Source: Natribaculum luteum (GTDB lineage: Archaea > Halobacteriota > Halobacteria > Halobacteriales > Natrialbaceae). From it: 64,000 bases of DNA. Shown here piece by piece: positions 36,222 through 44,397 of this stretch; position 1 is the first letter of the stretch, and each line of letters opens with the position of its first letter. Position numbers and translations under genes: made by a program. The stretch lies in the NCBI RefSeq assembly GCF_023008545.1, contig NZ_CP095397.1:2356001-2420000 (forward strand). Reading direction: 5' to 3'. The notes under the pieces were generated by a model, which worked only from the letters and a program-made list of their open reading frames with translations, did not search any database and was not told where the DNA came from.

Positions 36222-36303
36222 AGACTGATAGCTGCGGCTGGTTACCGGGACAACCGCAGGACGGTTCACGGGTGCCCCGGAATCGACTCGCACCTGCCGT
36301 TAC
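36222..36303 (-). repeat. 82-bp dispersed palindromic repeat, copy 4 (diverged, reverse orientation)
   Basis: Ungapped alignment with copy 3 over 82 bases, with many substitutions: GCTGCGGCTG at 36231, ACAACCGCAGG at 36250 and CACCTGCCGTTAC at the end. It starts 7 bases after the stop of the preceding gene, on the A of a TGA triplet that is not that gene's stop. Confidence 0.7.
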
Positions 36304-36395
36304 GAGTCGTCGACCGTCGGTCCGAACTACCGTGGTGGCCACAGACTGGCTACAGAGTAGGGACCGTTAAGTATCGTCGCCCCAGAGAACGTGAT

Positions 36396-36890
36396 ATGAG
36401 TCTGGGACAGCGCGTCTCGAGCGACCACCAGCTCACCCGACTCCTCCAGATCGGAGTCGTGCTGGAAGAGGTCGTCGAGTCACGCGCCGCCCACCACCTC
36501 GAGTCGTTGCCCGCAGCCGAACGGGAGGCGATCGACGAGGAGGTGCGAGAGCTGCTCGCCGAGGCCGCCGACGAGTCGGCCGACCACCGCGAGCGTCTCG
36601 AGGCGCTGATCGACGAACTCGACGCCGAGACGGTTTCCTACGAGGATATCAACGAACTGGTCGACGCCCGCTACGGCGCGCCGGAGGACACCGATGGCGT
36701 CCTCTACGACCAGCTCTGTAACGAGGAGACGGCCTACAAGTTCTACGACGACCTGATCGAGGCGATCGAAGCCTCCGACGGGAAGTTTGCCGTCGACCGC
36801 GATCGGGTCCTCGAGACGCTTCGAGCGATCCGCGAGGAAGAAAAAGAGGGCGTCGAAGACGTGACCGAGATCATGGAGCGTCGAGCATGA
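36396..36890 (+). CDS. Ferritin-like (rubrerythrin-type) protein
   Basis: A 164-residue all-helical protein with acidic/His pairs on successive helices: VVLEEVVESRAAHHLE (about 24-39), DESADHRERLEALI (about 62-75), NEETAYKFYDDLIEAI (about 110-125) and REEEKEGVEDV near the C terminus. This fits a ferritin-like diiron helix bundle. It is coupled through a 17-codon micro-ORF to a DtxR-family metal regulator, suggesting a metal homeostasis or oxidative stress role. A GTTAAGTA box lies about 30 bases before the ATG. Confidence 0.65.
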   Translation: MSLGQRVSSDHQLTRLLQIGVVLEEVVESRAAHHLESLPAAEREAIDEEVRELLAEAADESADHRERLEALIDELDAETVSYEDINELVDARYGAPEDTDGVLYDQLCNEETAYKFYDDLIEAIEASDGKFAVDRDRVLETLRAIREEEKEGVEDVTEIMERRA

Positions 36891-36940
36891 ACGAGGCAGC
36901 GAACGGCGACGTGACGACACGTACGGGTGGTCAGGCGTGA
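36887..36940 (+). CDS. 17-residue micro-ORF bridging two genes
   Basis: The frame encodes MNEAANGDVTTRTGGQA. Its ATG overlaps the TGA of the ferritin-like gene (ATGA, 36887-36890) and its TGA overlaps the GTG start of the DtxR gene (GTGA, 36937-36940). The double 4-base overlap would let ribosomes pass from one gene to the next. It may be a coupling device without a functional peptide. Confidence 0.45.
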   Translation: MNEAANGDVTTRTGGQA

Positions 36941-37371
36941 ATACGGCAGATCAATACCTCAAGGCGGTCTACCTCGCACAGCGGATCGAAGACGGACCGG
37001 CGTCGACGGGCACGCTCGCGGACATGCTCGAGGTGAGCCCGGCGAGCGTCAACGAGATGGTCGGCAAACTCGAGGAACGCGGCCTCGTCGAACACGAGAA
37101 GTACAAAGGCGCGACGCTGACCGACGAGGGCCTCGAGCGGGCCCACAACGCCCTTCAGACGTACTGTATCATCGAACGGTTCCTCGCGAACGTCCTCGAG
37201 GTCGAACGGTTCCGGGAGGAAGCACGCGCACTCGAGAGCGTCATCGACGACACCGTCGCCGAGCGCCTCGATACGATCATCGACCGCCGGGCAGAGTGTC
37301 CGGACTGTTTCGACGCCGACGCCGACTGCTGTGAGTACCTCGAACTCGAGGTCGGCAATCAGGCCGACTGA
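36937..37371 (+). CDS. DtxR-family metal-dependent transcription regulator
   Basis: A 144-residue regulator with an N-terminal winged helix: YLKAVYLAQRIEDGPASTGTLADMLEVSPASVNEMVGKLEERGLVEHEKYKGATLTDEG. A metal-binding dimerisation domain follows, including IERFLANVLEVERFREEARALESVIDDTVAERLD. The C-terminal ECPDCFDADADCCEYLE is Cys-rich. It resembles haloarchaeal SirR/IdeR-type regulators of iron or manganese genes. GTG at 36937 is the start. It converges on the next gene with 13 bases of overlap. Confidence 0.85.
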   Translation: MNTADQYLKAVYLAQRIEDGPASTGTLADMLEVSPASVNEMVGKLEERGLVEHEKYKGATLTDEGLERAHNALQTYCIIERFLANVLEVERFREEARALESVIDDTVAERLDTIIDRRAECPDCFDADADCCEYLELEVGNQAD

Positions 37372-37538
37372 TCGACCGACACGAGGTCGTCGTAGCTCGA
37401 GCGCTCGATCCGGAAGGAGCCACAGTGCACACACGCCTGCCTGTTCAGTTCGTGCCCTTTCCCACAGTTTCGACACTCGTAGAGCTCGCCGGTAGTATGG
37501 CCTCCGAACAACCGCTGTAAGCGACGAGTGATCGTCAT
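37359..37538 (-). CDS. Small zinc-ribbon protein
   Basis: A 59-residue protein with one four-Cys zinc ribbon: YECRNCGKGHELNRQACVHCGSFRIER. Tiny haloarchaeal zinc-ribbon proteins of this kind are common; the function is unknown. Its 3' end overlaps the DtxR gene. The ATG at 37536-37538 is preferred to an upstream in-frame GTG. Confidence 0.7.
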   Translation of the reverse strand: MTITRRLQRLFGGHTTGELYECRNCGKGHELNRQACVHCGSFRIERSSYDDLVSVDQSA

Positions 37539-37569
37539 TGGCACGTTCTACCTGGCCAATACGGTGGTG

Positions 37570-37581
37570 TAACTATAGTTA
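37570..37581. promoter_or_regulatory. Palindromic TATA-like element
   Basis: TAACTATAGTTA is a perfect 12-bp palindrome lying 32-43 bases upstream of the zinc-ribbon ATG on the minus strand, the right distance for a TATA box of a leaderless gene. Confidence 0.45.
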
Positions 37582-37702
37582 TCGAGTACGTACCGGTCGT
37601 CTCGGCACGACAGGCGATAACACCGCACGACGGCCCCGTCACCCGGTATTCAGTGCGTAACGCTCCTGACGACCCAGCGGGGCCTCGAGGTGACGACCGA
37701 AC

Positions 37703-38053
37703 CTACAGCCGTTCTCGCTCTCGAGTGAACGGCGCCGTCGCCCGCTCGACGAATCGCGCGAGCCGTGCTCGCCAGCGGCTTCGGCGGGTACTCGACTCGA
37801 GTGCGTGGCGACGTTGCAGTTTCGCTCGCTCGTCGGAACGCCTGGCGAGCGTGAGGAGGCCACGCGCCCACGTCACGGCGACGACAACGGCTGTCGAGGC
37901 GTAGTACAGCGCCGTCACTGCCTGCGACGCCGTCACGAGTGCAGCGGCGACCCCGCTTGCGAACATGAGTACACCCGCGACGAACAACGCGGCGGTGATC
38001 GGTGACGCCGACGGTGACGCGCCGAGGTGTCGCTCGAGAGGCGTCCGTGGCAT
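37703..38053 (-). CDS. Small two-span membrane protein
   Basis: A 116-residue protein. After MPRTPLERHLGASPSAS come two membrane spans (about residues 18-40 and 46-65), then a very basic tail (ARRSDERAKLQRRHALESSTRRSRWRARL and on) likely on the cytoplasmic side. No known family. The ATG at 38051-38053 is used; an in-frame GTG 12 bases upstream is possible. Confidence 0.6.
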   Translation of the reverse strand: MPRTPLERHLGASPSASPITAALFVAGVLMFASGVAAALVTASQAVTALYYASTAVVVAVTWARGLLTLARRSDERAKLQRRHALESSTRRSRWRARLARFVERATAPFTRERERL

Positions 38054-38300
38054 GTCTCGAGACACATCGTCGTGGGTAATGAAAGTCAGTCAGACGAACG
38101 TCTGTCGCGATCGGGTCGTCGAGACACTGGTGGCCAGACGAACGGAGGGTGAGGTGAGACAGTGTCGTCCGTCCTGGCCGAGTGGCGGCGTCACGCTGTA
38201 CAGGTGCTGTCGTCGACGTTCCAAAGCGGGGCAGGTCTCCGTTCGCCCTCGGTCCGAAAAGTAACACTATTGTGTTCCCTGGACCAAGCCGGACGTACGG

Positions 38301-38373
38301 AGTCCCGTGGTGTAGTGGCCAATCATAGCGGCCTTTGGAGCCGCTGACGGCGGTTCGAATCCGCCCGGGACTA
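38301..38373 (+). tRNA. tRNA-Gln (anticodon TTG)
   Basis: A 73-base tRNA without encoded CCA. Acceptor AGTCCCG pairs with CGGGACT, discriminator A. Anticodon stem GCGGC/GCCGC encloses the loop CTTTGGA, giving TTG. The T-arm is GGCGG TTCGAAT CCGCC. No intron. Confidence 0.93.
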
Positions 38374-38374
38374 T
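38350..38374 (+). repeat. Attachment-site-like direct repeat, in tRNA-Gln 3' end
   Basis: The last 24 bases of the tRNA plus one base (GCGGTTCGAATCCGC, then CCGGGACTAT) recur at 38453-38477 with one mismatch. Duplication of a tRNA 3' end is the usual footprint of tyrosine-integrase integration. Confidence 0.6.
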
Positions 38375-38452
38375 CCTGCTGCGAACAAACTCGTGAGCAG
38401 CAGGTATCCCCGGCGGTTCGAACCAGGCGAGACGAGCGAAGCGGGTCTCGAC

Positions 38453-38477
38453 GCGGTTCGAATCCGCTCGGGACTAT
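38453..38477 (+). repeat. Duplicated tRNA-Gln 3' end (att-like)
   Basis: A 25-base match to the end of tRNA-Gln with one difference (CCGCTCGG instead of CCGCCCGG). A shorter fragment, GCGGTTCGAA, also occurs at 38413-38422, so several integration scars may be stacked here. The 5' part of a tRNA is absent. Confidence 0.6.
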
Positions 38478-38688
38478 TACCCCGAGTACAACGACGGCCA
38501 TTGTCTCGCTCTTCGGTAGTCTCGCGGAGTGATGCGCTTCGAGGTCGAGTGGTTCGAGGTTCTCCGATTTTCGGGCGACCCCGGAGCGTTCGTCTCGACC
38601 GCTGATAATCGGCTCGCGCAGGGCAGGCGTGTACTTCCGCGTACGTCGTCGCCAAAACCACTATCAAATATGACGTTAAAGAATACAT
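38478..38688. other. Non-coding stretch after the tRNA scars
   Basis: About 210 bases without a supportable gene. An AT-rich segment, GACGTTAAAGAATACATATG, runs into the ATG at 38689 and looks like a promoter of the following decayed gene. Confidence 0.4.
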
Positions 38689-39213
38689 ATGGGAGATCTA
38701 ACGGGTGTGTGTTCGGGTGATGAGGTCACCGTCAGGCTGACGAACGACGACGGAGACCTGCGAATCGACGACTCGAACCGGGAAGTGGCGGTTCACCTCG
38801 ATCGGGCGGGAGAAATCGAATCCGGAGAGACAAAATCGATCACCGCCACCGTGACTACGTGTATCTATTCGACCTCGGGTTCCCTGGAGACCATCTTCCT
38901 GTCGGCGAACAGTCAGAACGGCGGGGAAACCACTCGGTCTGCCCGATCGAATTCGGCCACCGATTCGAGAGGACGGTCACGTGGGAAGAAACACACCACG
39001 GTGAACGCCAGCAGGCGAAGCAAAAGCGCTACGCGGACGAAATCGCGCGAACGGACGGAAAAACTAAACGAGTTACACCGGATCGCTACAGATCTCATCG
39101 GCGACGAACCCGTTACGGAGAAAGAAAACAGGACGTCGTCGATCGGAGAGGCCAAGAGGCGGGCAAAGAAACAGGGGAGAGATCCCGCAGTCGATCCGAA
39201 GTTACGCGACTGA
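38689..39213 (+). pseudogene. Decayed gene with two frameshifts
   Basis: Haloarchaeal codon bias moves between frames. Frame 1 holds VTVRLTNDDGDLRIDDSNREVAVHL to about 38855. Frame 3 then holds YVYLFDLGFPGDHLPVGEQSER and ERQQAKQKRYADEIARTDG to about 39060. Frame 1 resumes with KLNELHRIATDLIGDEPV and EAKRRAKKQGRDPAVDPKLRD, followed by a stop at 39211. Joined, this would be a protein of about 175 residues with a basic C-terminal region. The family is not recognised. Confidence 0.5.
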
Positions 39214-39237
39214 CCGATCCTCGAGGGTCGTCTGCGT

Positions 39238-39480
39238 CTGATACGGACCGCTGTACGTCACTACCGGAGCAACCGCGAGCAGTCCGGCGGCTTTCGGAAA
39301 CAGGTACAGCAGGAATTCTCACTCGTTATCCTGCTCGTTCCAACCGTCGTTGCGGTGGTCGTGCTGGCTCGATACTGGGGCTGGCGACCGGATGGTGTTC
39401 TCATCGTTGCTGGAGGACTGGTCACAGGTGGAAAACACCGTGGGACGCGTTCTACGACGCCCTCGTATATGCCGTTACGA
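39238..39480 (+). pseudogene. Decayed membrane protein fragment
   Basis: Frame 1 holds AVRHYRSNREQSGGFRKQ followed by EFSLVILLVPTVVAVVVLARYWGWRPDGVLIVAGGLVTGG, two likely membrane spans. Near 39430 the coding signal shifts to frame 3 (TPWDAFYDALVYAVTT). No start codon is clear. It appears to be a frameshifted remnant. Confidence 0.45.
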
Positions 39481-39492
39481 CACCCTCGCACG

Positions 39493-39867
39493 CTAGTCAA
39501 CGAACGACGAGAACGTTATCGAGTCGTCGTTGATATCGATGTGAAGTCCTTGCGCATCGCTCTCTCCATCAGACCATTCATACGTATTCTCAGGACCGTC
39601 TTCTACACGAAGGTGGACTTCGACCTGGGTGCCACTGACGACTTCCTCGTACTCCTCGGTGTCACCGGCGTCAATAGTAACTGTTTCGTCGAGCAACTTC
39701 GCGTCGTCGGACAGTTGTGTAACCTGAATACCAGCTGTTACCGTATTCGACGTCTCGTTTGCAATAGTAATGTCTGTCGTCCCACCAGAGTTTACACCTG
39801 AACACCCGGACAAACCGAGTAACGCAAGCGAGAACCCGCCGATGAACGTTCGTCTCTCGATAGACAT
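39493..39867 (-). CDS. Tat-exported lipoprotein
   Basis: A 124-residue protein with a twin-arginine signal, MSIERRTFIGGFSLALLGLSGC, ending in a lipobox at Cys22. The rest (TDITIANETSNTVTAGIQVTQLSDDAKLLDETVTIDAGDTEEYEEVV) looks like a single beta-sandwich domain. The gene is more AT-rich than the genome average and lies in the decayed region next to tRNA-Gln, so it may be acquired. The function is unknown. Confidence 0.75.
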   Translation of the reverse strand: MSIERRTFIGGFSLALLGLSGCSGVNSGGTTDITIANETSNTVTAGIQVTQLSDDAKLLDETVTIDAGDTEEYEEVVSGTQVEVHLRVEDGPENTYEWSDGESDAQGLHIDINDDSITFSSFVD

Positions 39868-40388
39868 CGCATGCGGATTTCATATCAGCTGATAAGTGTT
39901 TTTGGAAGTATCACTCGATTGGTGTAGGTGCATACCCACTTGTTGGCCAGTCCACTGTAGAAGCGGGTGTAGCGCCGGGAGCGGGAATGTGTGCAGATCT
40001 GGGCCTAGCGGACGAGCGGCTCGAGTTCTCTCAGTTTGAGTTTTGTATCAAAATTTACTAGGGTGGAAAATAAAGTCTGCAGCAGTCGACACCATCCACA
40101 CGCAGTGTCGTATTTCGTGTCGACGCTTTGCCTCGAGACCACGGCAGATACGACGTCGAGTGGCTGGATGGGACTCGAGCAGGACCGCGTCTGCGCATTG
40201 TCCCGGAGCACTGTTGAACTCCTGCAACGATCGCCTGGCGGTCGACCGTCCGGAACGTCGCTTCACTCCGCCGTACGGGTCGGTGTGAACGGGATCGAAC
40301 GATACTGAACAGTCCGTGAAGCGTTAAAATCCGATCGACACTGTCGTCACGTTATTTGGGACGTCCGGCACTCGAGTCCGACGCTGTC
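39868..40388. other. Gene-poor region between lipoprotein and membrane gene pair
   Basis: About 520 bases with no supportable gene. Composition is mixed, with an AT-rich patch at about 40040-40080. A TATA-like GTTATTT at about 40351-40357 probably serves the gene at 40389. The rest may be remnant DNA. Confidence 0.45.
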
Positions 40389-40976
40389 ATGACGTACAAT
40401 CAAAGCGAAATGCGAGACGCGATCGACTACCAGCGGGTTCGGTCGATCGGGAAGCTCCTGTTCGCGACGCTGTCGTTGCTGTTTCTCCTCTCTGTCGTAT
40501 CACTCCTTCCGGGTATCGGCCTGTTCGTTCCGAACACGCCGATCACGCTGTACGCACTCGCGAGTGCGATCGTAACGCTCGCAGTCGTCGGATTGCTACT
40601 CTACGTCGCGCCGGGACTCGCGAGACTCACTCGAGCGACTCTCGGCGGGCCCGACGAGATCGTCGACGACGTCGCGTCAGTCGTCCACCTGCTCGTCGTC
40701 CTCGCCGCGGTGCTGGTCGCACACCGGGGGCTGGCTCCGGCCGTGACGCCCTTCCTCGAGGACGCTACGTGGGCCTACGACGTGACGTTCCTGTTGATCT
40801 CGCTGCCGCTGCTCGCGGTCGTCGCGAGTCAGCTCTACGCGTCGCTCGATCCGGCCGCCGACCTGTTCGCAGATCGGATCGCGGGCTCGAGTGCGGCCGA
40901 CGACGCCACCACCGCTTCTACGGCGGAGAGATCGAACGCGGACGACGATTCCACCACGGAGGGATCGACCCGATGA
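40389..40976 (+). CDS. Membrane protein, four to five spans
   Basis: A 195-residue protein with hydrophobic segments at about residues 22-45, 50-75, 100-118 and 133-155, and an acidic Ala/Thr/Ser-rich tail (DDATTASTAERSNADDD). Its TGA overlaps the next ATG (ATGA), so the two membrane proteins are translationally coupled and may form a complex. No known family. Confidence 0.65.
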   Translation: MTYNQSEMRDAIDYQRVRSIGKLLFATLSLLFLLSVVSLLPGIGLFVPNTPITLYALASAIVTLAVVGLLLYVAPGLARLTRATLGGPDEIVDDVASVVHLLVVLAAVLVAHRGLAPAVTPFLEDATWAYDVTFLLISLPLLAVVASQLYASLDPAADLFADRIAGSSAADDATTASTAERSNADDDSTTEGSTR

Positions 40977-41581
40977 GCGCGAGGTCGCACTCGAGTGACG
41001 GCCGGGCGATTCCGTTCGTCGCGGGCGCCGTCGCCGGCATCGTGACGTGGCTGCTGGGATATGCGTTCACCTACGTGATCGTCGCACCCGACGTTCGCGA
41101 GTCGGGACTCCATCGTGCTGTCGAAGCGTTCGACGGCGAACCGGCCACCTACGAGATGGTGGGGTGGGTCTTCTACAACGCCCACTTCGTCGACACCGTG
41201 TTCCGGAACGTCCCGCTGGTCGGGAGCATCACGACCACGTACGTCGGCGGCGAAGAGGGATTCACGCTGCTGTTGCACGCAGTACCCGCCGGGCTGCTCT
41301 TCGTCGCGGGGCTGGCTCTCGCCACCTACCGGGGCGTCGCGTCGGTGAGCGACGGCGCGCTCGCGGGTCTGGCGACCGTCCCGGGGTACCTCCTGCTGTC
41401 GGCCGCCGGTGCGTTCCTCTTCGAGGTCACCGTCGGCGGTGCGAGCGGTGCCCCCGACGCGGTGCCGGCGGTCGTCCTCGCGGGACTCGTCTTCCCCGCG
41501 ATCTTCGCCGGCGGCGGTGGGGCCGTCGCCGCGGTGACGGCCGACCGGGACCGCCGGGTGTCGGAGGAGGCGCGTTCCTGA
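40973..41581 (+). CDS. Membrane protein, four spans, coupled to the upstream gene
   Basis: A 202-residue protein with spans near residues 13-36, 100-120, 127-150 and 160-183, and an extracellular-type loop FDGEPATYEMVGWVFYNAHFVDTVFRNVP between the first two. The start overlaps the stop of the preceding gene by 4 bases. Unknown function; probably acts with its partner. Confidence 0.65.
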   Translation: MSARSHSSDGRAIPFVAGAVAGIVTWLLGYAFTYVIVAPDVRESGLHRAVEAFDGEPATYEMVGWVFYNAHFVDTVFRNVPLVGSITTTYVGGEEGFTLLLHAVPAGLLFVAGLALATYRGVASVSDGALAGLATVPGYLLLSAAGAFLFEVTVGGASGAPDAVPAVVLAGLVFPAIFAGGGGAVAAVTADRDRRVSEEARS

Positions 41582-41624
41582 CCGGCGTCGAGTCCGTAGC
41601 CGAGGTTCGACGAACGGTGACCGA

Positions 41625-42848
41625 TCAGACGAGCCCCGCCTCGTGCATGTAGTCGTCGAGTTTTTCTGCGATCGTCCGTGCGAAGGTCTCGTCGTTGACG
41701 TCGGTCTCGAGTTCGAGCAGTTCCACGTTCTCGTCGACGCCCTCGCGCAGGGCCTCGAACAGCGCCGCGTCGGCCTCGGGATCGTAGAACTCCTCGCCTT
41801 CCACCGAGAGCATCGAGACGCCCTCGAGCGGCAAGGCGAGCGCCGTCTCACCCGTCGCGGCCGAGAGTTTCTCGGCGACGATCGAGCCGAGTTCGGCACA
41901 CTCCTCGGGCGTCGTCCGCATCAGCGTCACCTGCGGGTTGTGGACGTGGAGGTTCCGGTCGCGAAACTCCTCTGGTACCGAGTCTTCGGGACCGAAGTTG
42001 ACCATGTCGAGTGCGCCAGTAGAGACGACCTGTGGAATCCCTGCCTGTGCTGCCGCCTCGAGACGCTCGGGTCCGGCACTCAGGACGCCGCCGACGAGTT
42101 CGTCGGCCCACTCGGTGGTCGTCACGTCGAGGACGCCGTCGATGACGCCCTGTTCGATCAGGTTCTCCATCGCGCGACCGCCGGTACCCGTCGCGTGGAA
42201 GACGATCGTCTCGTAGCCACGGTCCTCGAGGTACTCGCGGGCGGTCTGGACGCACGGCGTCGTGACGCCGAACATCGTGATCCCGATCGTCGGCCGTTCT
42301 TCGACCTCGACGTCGGGTTCGCTCGAGACCATGCCGACGGTCGCGAGTGCGGCGTTCGAGATGACCTCCCGCGAGAGCTGGTTGAGCCCCTCGACGTCGG
42401 CGACCGAGTACATCATGGCGACGTCTTTGGCACCGACGTAGGGCTCGACGTCGCCGGAGGCCATCGTCGAGACCATCAGCTTCGGGACGCCGACTGGAAG
42501 CGCCCGCATCGCGGTCGTGGCGATCGAGGTGTTGCCCGATCCGCCGAGACCGAGAATACCCTCGAGGACGCCCTCCTCGTGGAGACGGTCGGCGACGGCG
42601 GCGGCACCCTCACCCATCGCTTCCATCGCCTCGCCGCGGTCGGCCTCCTCGCGGAGGTGCTCGAGGCTGGTGCCGGCAACCTGGGCGACCTCGGCGGCGG
42701 CGGTGTCGGGTTCGAACTCGGCCTCGGGGTCGCCCATCACCCCGACGTCGACGACGTGGACGTCCACGCCCGCGGCTTCGATCACGTCCCGGGCGAACCC
42801 GATCTCTTCACCTTTCGTGTCGAACGTGCCGACGATGACGACCGCCAT
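41625..42848 (-). CDS. UPF0261 / Tm-1-like ATP-binding protein
   Basis: A 407-residue protein: AVVIVGTFDTKGEEIGFARDVIEAAGVDVHVVDVG at the start, LGLGGSGNTSIATTAMRALPVGVPKLMVSTMASGDV, then ITMFGVTTPCVQTAREYL and VFHATGTGGRAMENLIEQGVIDGVLDVTTTE. This matches the UPF0261 (Tm-1-like ATP-binding) family. In many bacteria and in plant/fungal fusions it travels with a TIM-barrel protein like the next gene. The two genes here are 1 base apart on the same strand. Confidence 0.88.
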   Translation of the reverse strand: MAVVIVGTFDTKGEEIGFARDVIEAAGVDVHVVDVGVMGDPEAEFEPDTAAAEVAQVAGTSLEHLREEADRGEAMEAMGEGAAAVADRLHEEGVLEGILGLGGSGNTSIATTAMRALPVGVPKLMVSTMASGDVEPYVGAKDVAMMYSVADVEGLNQLSREVISNAALATVGMVSSEPDVEVEERPTIGITMFGVTTPCVQTAREYLEDRGYETIVFHATGTGGRAMENLIEQGVIDGVLDVTTTEWADELVGGVLSAGPERLEAAAQAGIPQVVSTGALDMVNFGPEDSVPEEFRDRNLHVHNPQVTLMRTTPEECAELGSIVAEKLSAATGETALALPLEGVSMLSVEGEEFYDPEADAALFEALREGVDENVELLELETDVNDETFARTIAEKLDDYMHEAGLV

Positions 42849-42849
42849 G

Positions 42850-43683
42850 TCAGTAGTCGATCTCCTTGAACTCCCGCGTCTGGTTCTCGATGGCCTCCTC
42901 GGTCGGGAGCCGTTCGACGCTCGAGGCACCGAAGAAGCCGACCACGCCCTCGGTGTTTTGCAGGACGTACTCGGCGTCGTCCGGCCAGGCGATCGGCCCG
43001 CCGTGGCAGATGACCAGCACGTCCTCGTCGACCTCCTTCGCGGCGTCGTGGTGGGACTGGACCCGTTCGGCCGCCGCCTCGAGGTCCAGGGCCGTCTCGG
43101 CGCCGATGTCGCCGGAGGTCGTAAGCCCCATGTGCGAGACGACGACGTCGGCACCGGCCTCGGTCATTTCGCGGGCCTGCTCCTCGGAGAAGACGTAGGG
43201 GCAGGTCAGCATCCCCTGCTCGCTGGCCTCCTGGATCATGTCGACCTCCCTGTCGTAGCCCATGCCGGTCTCCTCCAGGTTCTGCCGGAACCCGCTGTCC
43301 TCGTCGATGAGCCCGACGGTCGGGAAGTTCTGCACGCCCGAGAAGCCGCGCCGTCTGAGGTCCTCGACGAAGACGTCCATCTGCCGGAACGGGTCGGTGC
43401 CGTTGACGCCCGCGAGTACCGGGGTGTCCTCGACGACGGGGAGCACCTCCCGGCCCATCTCGAGGACGATCTCGTTCGCGTCACCGTAGGGCAGCAGGCC
43501 GGCGAGCGATCCCCGGCCGTTCATCCGGTACCGCCCGGAGTTGTAGATGATAAGCAGGTCGACGCCGCCGCGTTCGGCGAACTTCGCCGAGATACCGGTC
43601 CCCGCACCCGCGCCGATGATCGGTTCGCCATCCTCGACCGTCGCCTCGAGTCGTGACAGTGACTCGTCTCTGGTAAACTCCAT
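42850..43683 (-). CDS. PEP-hydrolase-family TIM-barrel protein
   Basis: A 277-residue TIM-barrel protein: EPIIGAGAGTGISAKFAERGGVDLLIIYNSGRYRMNGRGSLAGLLPYGDAN is the family signature. GVQNFPTVGLIDEDSGFRQNLEETGMGYDREV and VVSHMGLTTSGDIGAETALDL follow. It belongs to the phosphoenolpyruvate hydrolase/phosphonopyruvate hydrolase-like family that pairs with UPF0261. The reaction is not established. The ATG at 43681-43683 is preferred to one two codons upstream. Confidence 0.85.
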   Translation of the reverse strand: MEFTRDESLSRLEATVEDGEPIIGAGAGTGISAKFAERGGVDLLIIYNSGRYRMNGRGSLAGLLPYGDANEIVLEMGREVLPVVEDTPVLAGVNGTDPFRQMDVFVEDLRRRGFSGVQNFPTVGLIDEDSGFRQNLEETGMGYDREVDMIQEASEQGMLTCPYVFSEEQAREMTEAGADVVVSHMGLTTSGDIGAETALDLEAAAERVQSHHDAAKEVDEDVLVICHGGPIAWPDDAEYVLQNTEGVVGFFGASSVERLPTEEAIENQTREFKEIDY

Positions 43684-43859
43684 AGTCAACTGCTATCGCA
43701 TCACGTGGATTCTTGAAGATATCGGCCGCGTGCACGTTCGGTGGAGCCGTCGCACAGTGCCCATCGCGACCGATCCCACGGTCGGCGCGGATCGCTGTGA
43801 GAGACGCCAGGTCACTGGACGGTACGTTTATTGCCCGTGGGGTGACAATATGTGTGAGA

Positions 43860-44282
43860 ATGTCAGACAATTCGGACGACTACTTCGTCGGCAGCGAGGA
43901 CGTATCGACGCAGGTGTTCGACTGGGGGACGCTCAAGTGGATGGCGACGCCCGACGTGAACGACTCCGAGCGGTTGAGCGCCGGGGTCGTCCAGCTCGAG
44001 CCCGGGAGAGGCCACGAACTGCACACTCATCCCGACAGCGACGAGGTCCTCTACGTCGTCTCCGGCGAGGGCGAGCAGACGGTCGCGGGCGAGACGCGCG
44101 AGGTCGCTGCGGGCGAGATGATCTACATCCCCGCGGACGTCGAACACGGGACGCAAAACACCGGCTGGGAGACGCTGAAACTGCTCGCGGTCTACGCACC
44201 GCCGGGACCAGAGGACGTGCTGGCGGAGATGCCGGAGTGTACGGTCGTCCCGGCTGGCGAGTTCCCCGAGCAGAACGAGTGA
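43860..44282 (+). CDS. Cupin-domain protein
   Basis: A 140-residue single cupin. Motif 1 is GRGHELHTHPDSDEVLYVVSGEGE (His-x-His and Glu metal ligands, about residues 49-72); motif 2 is AGEMIYIPADVEHGTQNTG. It is divergent from the UPF0261/PEP-hydrolase pair, with 176 bases between the starts, so it may share regulation. A GTTTATT box lies about 33 bases before the ATG. The substrate is unknown. Confidence 0.85.
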   Translation: MSDNSDDYFVGSEDVSTQVFDWGTLKWMATPDVNDSERLSAGVVQLEPGRGHELHTHPDSDEVLYVVSGEGEQTVAGETREVAAGEMIYIPADVEHGTQNTGWETLKLLAVYAPPGPEDVLAEMPECTVVPAGEFPEQNE

Positions 44283-44397
44283 CGGTCTCGGTCGGAAACG
44301 CGCGGCTCGAGCACCTCGAGGTGGGACTCGAGACGGAGTCGCTGGCGAACAATGATATAGCCTCCACCCGCAGGGTCAGCCACGAGCGTACCGAACG

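Noticed and set aside
40036-40308. Small frames in the gap before 40389
   Set aside because: Overlapping frames on both strands with no codon bias, promoter or known domain.
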